Source: Brachypterus glaber (taxonomy: Eukaryota; Arthropoda; Insecta; Coleoptera; Kateretidae). From it: a DNA stretch of 64,000 nt. The notes beneath the pieces were generated by a model. It was not told where the DNA came from and ran no database searches. It saw nothing but the letters and a program-made list of their open reading frames with translations. Positions within the stretch are counted from its first letter, which is position 1. Each line of letters opens with the position of its first letter. The stretch lies in NCBI GenBank assembly GCA_958510825.1, contig OY294045.1, forward strand, positions 93,866,988 through 93,930,987, written 5' to 3'. The translations under genes and the position numbers were made by a program. Below, one piece after another: positions 54,315 to 64,000 of the stretch.

Positions 54315-54910
54315 TTATCAGAAAAGAAAGTGGTAAATTCAAATCAGTACTGTAAATTTACTGTTGTCTGTAAAAATGTGAATTTTTATTTTGGTAATTT
54401 TACTGCTATCTTTTGTAAGCTATAATTATAGTAATTTTTGGGACTGTGTATAAAAGTGCAGGATCCATTTTTTTTTAAATATTTTTTTATATAATATCCC
54501 TGTTTATTCTACCCGTAAATTTAAAGTTTCCATATTCTAACTTGGATATTTTTTAACTAAGATTGAGTCGCCAAATCTAAATTTGTCCTCAGAATATTTT
54601 TATCTCCCATGATTTTAGAACAAGAGAGAGCTAAAATGATGATTTTTTTACCACTTTTATCTCATTTTTTACAGAAACCTTAGGTAATAGAAATAAGCCA
54701 GATTCAGTTTCAGCGACCCAAAATTAGTTAAAAAACCTATGACTCAAATCAGGGCAAGAAACCGTGTTACCTAGTGTTATTACAGTTACCACTGAAAGAT
54801 TGACGGACAAATTTAGAGTGCAGGTGAAAATTTCACATTTATTGTTTTGAAGTTGGTATACATGCGTACATTAGTTCATATAGGTGAAGAATTGACAACA
54901 GATGAACCTA
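54315..54910. other. Spacer without recognised genes
   Basis: No coding or bounded repeat signal. Confidence 0.4.
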
Positions 54911-54990
54911 AATTTGAATTTTGAGGTTATATCTGTTGACAGTTACAAATGTTACTGTCCAGAGATATAACCTCAAAATACAAATTAGAT
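54911..54990. repeat. Foldback with TTTTGAGGTTATATCT arms
   Basis: TTTTGAGGTTATATCTGTTG and the inverse AGAGATATAACCTCAAAA enclose GACAGTTACAAATGTTACTGTC. The stem is about 30 bp with few mismatches. Confidence 0.75.
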
Positions 54991-55511
54991 AATAAACTTC
55001 GAACAAAACCGTTATTTTACACACAGTTAAAATTAGCAGGTATACTACCACAAACATGGTTTCGAAACACCTTGAAGGGGAAAGTTAGTGAAAGACGAAG
55101 ATACATGACAGTATCCCACCCAATTACATTTAAGAAGCTATTTTTTGTTTAGTGTAATTAAACATGAAAGCTTGCAGTAAAATTATAATGAAGAAAAAGT
55201 ACATTTATTTTTTATACGTTGCACTTGTTGAAGCTCAACAGTTGCAGAACGCCATTGAAATTATCCTGAAAACTAATATATTAACTACAGTAGTCAAACT
55301 ACAATGCTGAAGTTGGGAAAATATGTTCTTTTGTTTAATTTTAAACAACTACGTGCGTTTTGCCTGTTAAATTAATTTTCTTTTTAAAACGGCTTTTGTG
55401 TGTAGTTAACAAAATTATTATAGTAGTTTATTATACCCTTCATAGCACGCAGTGCTTATACTGGGTGTTTCACGGTAGAGAGATCAGACGATTTGTGGCG
55501 TTATTAATAAA

Positions 55512-55918
55512 CAGTAGTCGGCGAATTTCCAGTACTCGCATAGGCGCCGCGTCGACTCTAGCGTTGAGGCGAGGATTTAAATATTTACATTTTAATTTCT
55601 TCTAATCTTGATTTTTTTTTAATGATTCCATTTAAACGAGTAAGGTGAGAAAAAAAGTTATCGACAAATAAAAATTAAAAACTTTCGTATTCTTAAAAGT
55701 TAAAAATCGAATTTCGTTTTTTTCTTTGAAAAACACCGATATATATATACGTATGCATAGTTAGTATGTATAGTTAATATTATTGTGTGTAACAAATTAG
55801 TCGTTAAATGTTTCGATTTATAAAAATTTCCCTCATAATTCGGCAAAATTATTCCGTAAGCCTGTTTCTGTTTATTTTCAACTTTAATGAGTCATAACTG
55901 AGTTTACGCCGAATAATG
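55512..55918. mobile_element. hAT-type MITE, family 2, complete copy
   Basis: CAGTAGTCGGCGAATTTCCA at the left, ACGCCGAATAATG at the right, and an exact 8-bp target duplication TTAATAAA (55504-55511 and 55919-55926). 407 bp; it defines the full length of the family. Confidence 0.93.
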
Positions 55919-56039
55919 TTAATAAAGATATCAAAATGAAATTTTTACCAGTTAATATAGACCTAATTATCTTTAATTGACCTCAAACAAAAGTTCTCTA
56001 CTCTTTTTTGTTTTTGAGCTGGAGCTCCACACAAGCATT

Positions 56040-56395
56040 TTTTTGCTTAAAAATAGTTATTTATATACCAAGGGACTAAACTGGCTGTTTTAGTTTTAGT
56101 CCCTGAGCGAGCGCAGCGAACGAGGGAAACAGAAATGTAAGGGACTAAAACAGCCACGTTTAGTCCTGAGGTATATACACTGTTTTTTGCACGACCAAAC
56201 ATAATTTAGGTAGGTAGATAAAATTTAAATTAAAAACCATGCGTATAAAAAGGGTGTGTTTTATTTTCATATTTCAAGATGCCTGTGAATTTCGAAAAGT
56301 CAGTTTCACGGCTATTGCGATTTCAATTGTTTTTTTAATATGGTTGACAGAAACGTTAATGGACAATGGACGGAAATGGACAAAGACGATGCATT
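56040..56395 (-). mobile_element. Repeat Y, copy 2, with GCGAGCGCAGCGAACG hairpin
   Basis: The inverse of 44925-45300: AAATAGTTATTTATATACCA, then the palindrome around CCCTGAGCGAGCGCAGCGAA, then TTTTTTGCACGACCAAACAT and GATTTCAATTG. The core differs in loop sequence from copy 1 (GCGCAGCG against CGCTACGC) but keeps the stem. Confidence 0.75.
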
Positions 56396-56437
56396 TTAAG
56401 TAATTTAAACAATGTTATTATTAAAGGTTTTCTTTGA

Positions 56438-57234
56438 CCTTTTCGCTCCGGGACTGGTCCATGTATGGACCAACAAGAAAAGCGAACGTAATAGATGTTC
56501 ATAAGGTCAACTTAATGCACTAAATTTAGGAAAAGTATTGAAAAAAATCCTGGTTACTTCTTTGACCTTCAAAATTAACTTTGAAGGTCAAACAATGAAA
56601 ATGCGTATTTCTGATTGAAAATTGGTATACCTACGTTTTATGAGACGCTGAATACGATAAAATTAGTAAAAAAATTCTAGTGACTTCGTTGACCTTGAAC
56701 TTTGAAGGTCTAAGTATGAAAATGCGTATTTGCGCTTAAAAACTTGAAAATTGGTGTACCTAGATTGTATCTGCTATAGTATATAAGAATATTAGTAAAT
56801 AAGTATCTCACCGACTTTGAAGCGCTAATACCCAATTTCATGCTTTGAACTTGAAAGTTCAAGGTCAAAGAGGTGACAAGAACTTTTTTTACTATTTTTA
56901 TCGTATTTAGCTGTTCATAAAACATAGGTATACCAATTTTCAAGCTTAAATACGTATTTTCATTATTTGACCTTCAAAGTTCAAGGTTGAATATGAATCT
57001 GACATTTTTTTCACTATTTTTATTATAATCAGCACATCAAAAAACATTGAAAAGCCCTCTTAAACCTTCACTTATAATTTTTTACATTAGCCTTAACTTT
57101 CTCTCCGGGAGTGGTCCATATATGGACCAGCACTCCGAGTGGCGACTTGTCATAAGAAGTTCATTCATTTAAGTCATGAAATTCAGCTAAAATGCGAGGT
57201 CAATTTTAAAGGAAAAATCCCCGGAGCGAAAAGG
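56438..57234. mobile_element. piggyBac-type (TTAA) element region
   Basis: CCTTTTCGCTCCGGG at the left and CCCGGAGCGAAAAGG at the right are perfect 15-bp inverted ends, followed on the right by TTAA (57235-57238) and preceded on the left by TTGA. A second left-end-like start lies at 57097 directly after TTAA (57093-57096), so the last 138 bp could be a separate small element. GGTCCATGTATGGACC (56456) and GGTCCATATATGGACC (57113) are subterminal palindromes. The middle carries diverged direct and inverted repeats rich in AGGTCA. No transposase. Confidence 0.68.
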
Positions 57235-57240
57235 TTAAAC

Positions 57241-57805
57241 AATTGCTAAAATCAAATAAATTCGTTTGAATCGCTTGGTTTATACAAAACAACACCAAAC
57301 CTAATGTTTGTACCAGTAAAGCACATAGTATGTATGTATAATCAAGGTTGACGTGATTTTTTCCCTTGGAAAAAAACGGCAAATTTAGTCCAGAAAATGA
57401 AAGCTTAAAATTAAGTTTAAGTCTTGGTCGAACAAAAATGGTATTTGTATTTTGGAAAGACCTCGCTATCGTAAAAAGTAGAATGCTTTACAATTAAAAT
57501 GAAAAGTATGTATGACGTTCATGATGACACTAAATATCAAACGTAATATTCAGATGTATCATACATAAATTATGTAACATAATACAGTTAAAAAGCAAAA
57601 TTTTATAAAAAGTCCAAACCTTATAAAGAGTTTATAATAAAAGTTAACTGGTTTCCCATTTTCAAAACAATTTTTAAATTATAAGAGATTATACCTTAGA
57701 GTATCTTCACGGCTAGTTTAGCTAAAGTTAATTAGTGATGCTCAGATATAGGGTAACTCACATCACTCATAATACACAAAACAAGCCTTGATATGGTAAA
57801 ACACG
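57241..57805. other. AT-rich spacer
   Basis: No recognised gene or repeat boundary. Confidence 0.4.
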
Positions 57806-57808
57806 ATT

Positions 57809-58500
57809 CACTCACCGCAGTAATAAGAAGAATCCAGCGCATGCGCACTGATTTTCTTATTTTTGTTTTGACGTATGCCAAAAATTATTTTAAGGCTATG
57901 TAACATTCTTTTGCAAAATTTTACAAAAATATCTACTTTTTTCTTTGCGAACTAACAATTTTTTTTTAATTGGCTAAAAGTACTCGCTTTTAATAGTATT
58001 TTCGTAAAAAAATTGCGGAATATTCATTTAAATAGCTAAAGCTAAATTATTTAGCCTAAATATAATCCTATTTGATTCTTAAAATATATCGCCTTCTAAA
58101 TTCTGAAATATCGTATTTGAAAAATGCATCACATTAAAAAAAAAACACCAAACCAGCAAACTACCAAACAATCATTATTAACGTAAACCAACGCCTCCCA
58201 TTAAAAAAAACACCAAACCAGCAAACTACCAAACCAAACAATTTTTAACGTAAACCAACGGCCCCATTAAAAAAATCAAACAGAAATTCGTGAGTATTTT
58301 AACAATCTTTTGCTATATATTCAAAACAAAAAAACTGGATTTTCCGCACCTAATTATATTCAAAACAGTAACTTTTAGTAATAAAACCAGAAATCAGTGC
58401 AAAAATATAGTTCATTTTTGTGGACCTGATGCGCACCGTAACCCCACTCAAATTAAACTATTTCATAAAACCACAACTAAACGGCAAGTCAGCAAGTTAT
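57809..58500 (-). mobile_element. TIR element V, copy 2
   Basis: The inverse of 11008-11700, with the GCGCATGCGCACTGATTTTC terminus at 57834 and the duplicated TAACGTAAACCAACGCCTCC unit at about 58140-58270. Its other terminus is lost near 58490. A 70-codon open frame over it is not a gene. Confidence 0.75.
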
Positions 58501-58640
58501 AGAACGTGTTTTTCTGAAGAACAAAGACCTATATTTAAAAAGTTATTTAACATATCTAAGGTCACCAATAAACTTCTTATAATAGAGATATAGGTATATA
58601 TTTTTTGATCTACCTAAATGTTAATAAGACAAAAGGCAAC

Positions 58641-58663
58641 GACGCGTCGCGACGCGTCGCGTC
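58641..58663. repeat. CG-rich tandem GACGCGTCGC
   Basis: Two copies of GACGCGTCGC side by side, followed by GTC, in an AT-rich context. Each unit is internally palindromic. A relative occurs at 28876. Confidence 0.75.
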
Positions 58664-58989
58664 ACTCATATCTGACATAGTAATTTCTTCTACGTAAAAT
58701 TTCGCATTGAAAAAATAATTAATTTTTTTTATGAAAATATGCCGCATGTTTTCAATTCTTGTTGTTATACAGTAACGTTCTTTTCAATCAACATTGATTT
58801 TACATAAGGGCGATAATGCAATTACATTTTAATTTTCTGCATGTCAAAACCAAAACAAAGCTACCTATATTTACCCTTCCGTCAAAGTCTGCAACTTGGT
58901 TTCTCAAATTACTACAAAACCATCTACATTAGAGACTATTCACCCCTACATCGCCCTAGCTTTTTTGAAAACGTAAACCTCATTTTAAT

Positions 58990-59660
58990 ACAGGGTGATC
59001 AGTAACTGCTATGCCAAAATTTAAGAGGTGGTTCTACATGCAAAAATATGACAAAAACTTTCTATAAAGGTTAGTCCGGAAATAAGGGAGCTACGGCCCT
59101 TCGAAGTTGACATATTGAATGGGGAACAAAAAAAAAGCATCAATAAAATTTTAATGCTTCATTTAAAACAGAGCAAAAAAGTATTCTTCACCAAAACACC
59201 TAAATTTAATATTAAAGGAGTAATAGCCTTTTAAAAAGTAACGTTTTTAGTGGCACAAAATGTTACTTCCTCTTAATGGCATTTTTTTTAAAAACGGTTG
59301 ATCCTAAAGTGTTAAATTGTATGACATTTTTTATGTATTTTTACTCATTAAATCCATATTTTTTACAAAAAATCTAAAAAAAGCACACATAAAAAAATTT
59401 TGGGCAAAAATGTGTTAATCCTAATACATTTTTCCGTCTAGGGACGCCTCTGGATAAATTCAAAAAAATAAATTAACATAAACTTATTGCCCTTACTAAT
59501 ACTAGTACACATGCAAAAGCTCGTCGCTCTAGCTTAAAGGGTACCAGAGTAATTAATTAAAAACCTTATTTTTATTACAATTTTAAAGCGGACTTTTTTT
59601 ATATTTTTGAATGCAGAATCACCTCTTAAATTTTGATATGGCAGTTCTTGATCACCCTGT
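58990..59660. mobile_element. CAGGGTGATC element, copy 2
   Basis: TA then CAGGGTGATCAGTAACTGC at the left; GCAGTTCTTGATCACCCTG then TA at the right. The body is the inverse of 22159-22892, including AATATTAAAGGAGTAATAGC and GTAACGTTTTTAGTGGCAC. Confidence 0.85.
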
Positions 59661-59740
59661 ATATTGGCAATAAAAAAAATTAACTTACAGTATAACCTTT
59701 GTACAAAAAAGTAAGGGGCGACAGGATGGAAAAAAATATA

Positions 59741-61989
59741 CAGGGCGTACACTAAGTCTGGAATCACCCGATTAACTTTTTAGTCTTTTAAAAAAAGTAT
59801 CGGACAGGTCGGTTTTTTAATTTTGCTAATTTTGGTGTAAAAAAAGTTACCAATATTTTCACCCCCTTGAACCCTCCCATCACAACTTTTTTCTTCAAAT
59901 AGCAACCTACCCCTTGTGACACATCGTGGAAAAGATTATTTAATAAGCTTTCTAACGGTGTATGATAAAGCCTTATTTGAGAAAGCTTATAAAAAAATGG
60001 GTGGCTATTTAAAAAAAAAATAATTTTGGGTTTGGGTGCAAGGGTGCAATTGTGTTAAAAAAATTTGGTGTAAACCAAAATTTGCATAATTAAAAATAAA
60101 AATCTACCTATCTGAGCATTTTTTTTAACTTCCCCGTTCCAACTTAAAGAGAAAAAATGCTCAGACAGGTCGATTTTTATTTTTATTTTGAAAATTTTGG
60201 TTTGGACCAAATTTTGTCACAATTTTCGAAAAAAAAGTATGTTTATAAAATAAAATGTGTCCAAGAGGGACAAAGAAAATATAGAATTTAGATAATTTGT
60301 TGTTTACCAGCAGTTTAAAATCTGAAATATTTTTAATGAAACTACTATAATTTATGATAATTATCAATGTCTAAAATCTCAGAATTAAATATTTCATTTT
60401 GCAGAAGTTAGAAGCCTTCAACGCTGTATTTAAACAATTAAAGAGAAAAAATGCTCAGACAGGTCGATTTTTATTTTTATTTTGAAAATTTTGGTTTGGA
60501 CCAAATTTTGTCACAATTTTCACCCTCTTGCACCCACCAATTCCAGTTGTTTTTTCAAATAGCCACTCATTTTTTTATAATCCCTTTATCAAATAAGGCT
60601 GTGTCATACACCGTTAAAAATTTTATTAAATAACCTTTTTAACGATGTATCACAAGGGGTAGGTTGCTATCTGGAAAAAAAAAGTTTTGATGGGAGGGTG
60701 CAAGAGGGTGAAAATTTTGATAACTTTTTTTACACCAAAATTTGCATTATAAAAAATAAAAATCGACCTGTCCGAGCGTTTTAATAAAATACTTATGAGT
60801 CAAAATATATTTACAGGCACTTTTGAGTTTACGGCTCGCAAAAACATTTTATGTAAGTGTACATTTGTGTCTAACTAAAAAAATGTTTTGTAGCTGTAAC
60901 CATATAATAAATATTTTTTTTATGTTTCCGTAAGCACATGTAACGCCGGTCACGTGTCCCCAGCTAACAATTTTCATGTTCGCACTGTTATATTTTAATA
61001 TTCCCAATCGGAAGTGATGTTTTGTAAAAATAATATGTTTCGGAATATATTTTTAATTATTTAAATAGCTTTTATCGAATGCTATTTGCTCTTCATAACT
61101 TTTTATAACACGTTATGATCTGTCCCTAAATCTACAGGTAACACCGGTCACGGTCTAAATTCGCTTTAAAAATTACGGTTAGGGGCGGTTTTATCAGTTT
61201 CGCTCATACATCGAACTGTGCCAATGGTTGTTTTGGTGTTTTTTATGGCCAAGGTAAGTTTTTAACTTATTTGTGTTAAAATTAAGTAAAACATTGCGAA
61301 AACCTTCCTAGCGTATGTTTTTGTCTTGTAACACCGGTTACTTAATTAGTAGAATAATTAACCTAAAAACTTCATGCCATAGTGCCGGCAGAGAATCTTG
61401 AGCATTTTAAACCTTAAAAAATATTAAATGTGTTTAGGTAGAGCAGGAAAATTTAAAAACATTACTTAATGTAACGCCGGTCACAGTAACGCCGGTCACA
61501 AATTTGAAATTTGCATATGCAAATTTGCATGCAAATTTTACATGCTTTTATTTAGCGCGGACATTTATAAAATTGGTAAGTTTATGTTTGTTTTTAACCT
61601 CGTACTATTCTACTTAATTAAGCATCCCCTAAGTCCAGGACTTGTGTGGGCTAGTAGTAGAGGGAACCACCGGCTTTAATTGACTTTCGAACCAATATAT
61701 CTAGGGAGTACGCCTTCGCCAAATTTCAATTATTAATTAACTGAAAAAGGCAATCGGCGCCAGTGAGGTTTGAACTCACGATCATTAGATCAGTGTCAGG
61801 CTATATCGATGCCATTGACCACTGAGCTAAATCTCCCAAGTAGATACATGCACAAACACAAATTAGTAGGTATTGCTGTATTATATTACTTTTTTTTTAT
61901 TTTTTTTTTCAACGAAAGTCCCTGTAAATAAATTTTGACTTTATAACTGGAAAGTTAATCGGGTGATTCCAGATTTAATGTATGCCCTG
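59741..61989. mobile_element. 2.25-kb TA-flanked element with 41-bp TIRs
   Basis: CAGGGCGTACACTAAGTCTG and GAATCACCCGATTAACTTT at the left are inverted at the right (AAAGTTAATCGGGTGATTCC; GTATGCCCTG); TA flanks both (59739-59740, 61990-61991). Inside are a foldback of two ~340-bp arms (about 59790-60135 and 60450-60785), a direct repeat of an AGAGAAAAAATGCTCAGACA block (60142 and 60441), five GTAACGCCGGTCAC motifs (60940-61499) and a SINE. No transposase frame was found, so it is non-autonomous and composite. Confidence 0.85.
61600..61842 (-). mobile_element. tRNA-derived SINE, copy 2
   Basis: Read on the minus strand the head is GGGAGATTTAGCTCAGTGGT, which holds a good A box (TAGCTCAGTGG), then GTGAGTTCAAACCTCACTGG as the B box region, GCGCCGATTGCCTTTTTCAG, and the body ending TTAGGGGATGCTTAATTAAG. 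It inserted into the 2.25-kb element and is therefore younger than it. Confidence 0.88.
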
Positions 61990-62429
61990 TAGAAGTACTG
62001 TGGGTCCGCAAGGTTTGGTTTTATGCTTTTGTGCACTCTATTAATGTATTAAATTCCACTCGTTTATATTTTACGTGAACTTAACAAAATCGGGTTTTTA
62101 ATAATCTCAATGGGGATTAAAGATTATCAGTGATTGGTTGTTGAATTTTGCTCGTTATACGTCAAAATCTATAAATAATGATGGTAATATGATGAAGAAA
62201 ATGCCCTGGGTTACTAATGGATGGAAACCATTAAAGAGAATATTTTTTACTTTTTAATAATGGAAAGTTGAGCAGTTGAATTGGGGGAATATAATAAGGA
62301 TTTATTCAATGATTCTATTTTAACAGATTATCGATTTACTAATAGTAATAATAGTGATAGTATCCTATTCGATCTGGATATAATTATTATTATATTATTT
62401 ATTCTAGACAGACCGGAAAAATTTAGATT

Positions 62430-63242
62430 TTTTTTTAAACTCCTCCGATACGCAGACGACTCATCCATGTTGGTCAAGTCCGATCTGAATAGCTTTCTAG
62501 AATTTCTTAGTTTTCTTGCCAGCCTGATGCATCAATGGAGTAAAGAAAACTCATTAATACTTAACCCACAGAAGTCTGCGGTCCTTAAATTTAACAAAAT
62601 TCAAAATGATAGAAGTTTATTAGTTTACTGTTCAAAAAAATCTATTCCGGAGGAGTCAGAATTTAAGCTACTGGGACTGTTTTTAGATGAAAATATTTCA
62701 TGGGACATGCATACTAGTTATGTAGCTAGAAAATTAAATAGTTGTAATTATGCTTTACTTAATTTAAGAAGCAACGTCTCAAGAAATATTTTGTTAACTT
62801 ATTATAATGCGAGCATAAAGTCTCACATGGAATATGGCCTTATCATTTGGGGGGCTCGATACATGTACACAGACTTTTAACTATACAGAAAAAAATTATT
62901 AAAACACTGTGTGGAGTAAAACGGAGATGCCACTGTAACCCTCTATTTATTAAAAATAAAATAATGACTATATTTTCACTTTACTTTTACAATTTAATAA
63001 TTTTTGTTGCTCAAAACAAATCTAAGTTCATTTCAAATGATGATTTAAACTCTATAGCAACTAGAAACTCCTACTTGTTAAGCATTCCTGGACATTGCTC
63101 GGCGAAGTTTGAAAAAAGTAGTAGGTATATAGGCATAAAAGCTTTTAACAAGTTACCTAAAGAATGTAAAAATATAAATAAAAAACAGTTAAAAGTGAAA
63201 CTTAAATATTTTTTCTTGCAAAATCCGTTTTACTCCATGTGA
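62430..63242 (+). pseudogene. LINE reverse-transcriptase remnant with one frameshift
   Basis: The first frame reads LLRYADDSSMLVKSDLNSF, with the catalytic YADD, then WSKENSLILNPQKSAVLKFN, FKLLGLFLDENISWDMHTSY and SHMEYGLIIWG, the palm and thumb of a CR1/Jockey-like LINE. At a run of six G (62849-62854) the frame shifts; the continuation is HRLLTIQKKIIKTLCGVKRR and ends KYFFLQNPFYSM with TGA at 63240-63242. The region before 62430 (acidic and Asn-rich) does not look like RT. Removing one G would restore the frame, so this could be a young copy or a homopolymer miscount. Confidence 0.82.
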
Positions 63243-64000
63243 ACACGATAAGTCAAGAACGAATAATCTGATCGACTTGAAATTTTCAGGAAAAATCAAG
63301 TTCTACTAGGGGAAGATCCCTATTGTTTTTAAAAGTAATTCCCCAAAAACATAAAAACGTTTTGGGTGTTAAACTTTTAAAAAAAAATCGAAAAAAGCTG
63401 GAAGAAAATTTCGATTAAAGCAGATTTTTCAGAAAAATTGCTTTTATTATCAAGGATCAATTCTACCAAAAGAAAATAAAAAAATAAAAAATTTTGAATT
63501 TTTTTTTTTTGATTTTTTTTTATTATTTTTCATTTTCCACAAAAAGAAAATTTAATAAAAAAGATATTTTTTTGAAAAAAAAAAAGTAATATTTTTTTGT
63601 TATTTTCTTTTTAAATATTTTTTTTAAGTATTAAATACTTCCCAAATTTTGGAAAATGCAACCATCTACTGTGAATAATATACATTAAATACATTATATA
63701 CATTATATACATTATATACATTATATACATTATATACATTATATACATTATATACATTATATACATTATATACATTATATACATTATATACATTATATAC
63801 ATTATATATACATTATATACATTATATATACATTATATACATTATATATTACATTACATTTTGTTTAACCTCGTACTATTCTACTTAATTAAGCATCCCC
63901 TAAGTCCAGGACTTTTATACATTATATACATTATATACATTATATACATTATATAACTTATATACATTATATAATGGAATGCGTAGCATTACATATCTTT
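63243..64000 (+). repeat. Dispersed repeat R, distal half, split by a minisatellite
   Basis: It starts within the family at AACACGATAAGTCAAGAACG, passes AAGTTCTACTAGGGGAAGAT and a poly-A/T low-complexity zone (63475-63620), reaches TACTGTGAATAATA, then resumes after the minisatellite with TAATGGAATGCGTAGCATTA at the window's end. Confidence 0.7.
63680..63974. repeat. 9-bp minisatellite (ATTATATAC)n with a SINE-tail insert
   Basis: About two dozen ATTATATAC units, with a few ATATAC variants, run from about 63682. They are interrupted at about 63848-63917 by TGTTTAACCTCGTACTATTC through CCCCTAAGTCCAGGACTTTT, the 3' part of the SINE in minus orientation, and then resume. The repeated Met-Tyr-Ile reading on the minus strand is an artefact. 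Confidence 0.9.

Noticed and set aside
58290..58502. 70-codon frame with basic C-terminus
   Set aside because: It is within element V; the homologous copy at 11.1-11.4 kb does not preserve the frame.
63611..63802. Met-Tyr-Ile repeat protein on the minus strand
   Set aside because: A 9-bp minisatellite read in frame.

Overview
The window looks like intronic DNA from an AT-rich insect nuclear genome, most likely a beetle. It has no prokaryotic features. The one host coding exon I can defend is at 37305-37410 on the minus strand. It has a canonical splice acceptor and donor and encodes the start of a discoidin (F5/8 type C) domain of the kind found at the N-terminus of insect discoidin domain receptors (DDR-type receptor tyrosine kinases). 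The rest of the window would then be two very long DDR introns: more than 26 kb upstream of the exon (37411-64000) and more than 37 kb downstream (1-37304). I found no neighbouring DDR exon.

The introns are filled with transposable-element debris. From left to right: a truncated copy of a 700-bp TIR element (1-569), palindromic MITEs, a dead Tc1-like transposon with TA flanks (3288-4756), a pseudogene of a cysteine-rich repeat-associated protein (5443-5768), the first of four copies of a hAT-type MITE (6668-6911), a LINE ORF2 C-terminal remnant (8440-8716), two inverted-pair families (11.0-12.3 kb, partners at 57.8 and 35.5 kb), a second hAT-type MITE family (14849-15143 and three more copies), two TIR elements fused head to tail (16218-17288), and large CAGGG-type foldback elements (20350-21524, 22159-22892). 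These are followed by a Penelope-like endonuclease fragment (23517-23884), minisatellites attached to AGGGCCG heads (26.9-27.9 and 39.4-40.1 kb), a 2.1-kb element full of TCCGATATTTGGGAC-like motifs (29.1-31.2 kb), and a nested duplication carrying an exon-like leader (31.6-33.5 kb).

Right of the DDR exon: a Penelope-like palindrome inserted about 30 nt upstream of the exon's splice acceptor (37442-37706), a tRNA-derived SINE (41759-42048), a minus-strand LINE (42338-44398) split by a near-perfect 859-bp Penelope palindrome with a 14-bp target duplication, more hAT MITEs, a nested TIR element (49752-51066), a chimeric LINE fragment (53207-53740), a piggyBac-type TTAA element region rich in AGGTCA half-sites (56438-57234), a 2.25-kb TA-flanked element (59741-61989) with a SINE inside it, a LINE RT remnant (62430-63242), and a dispersed repeat interrupted by a 9-bp minisatellite at the window's end.

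Nothing here forms an operon or pathway. No intact autonomous transposon is present; every transposase, RT or endonuclease reading frame is truncated or frameshifted. The signals most worth a second look are the two Penelope palindromes and their hammerhead-like motifs, which share an unusual U3/A8 core; the recurrent AT-arm/GC-core hairpin design; the clustered GTAACGCCGGTCAC and TCCGATATTTGGGAC motifs; and two GC-rich unique islands with spliceable or open frames.
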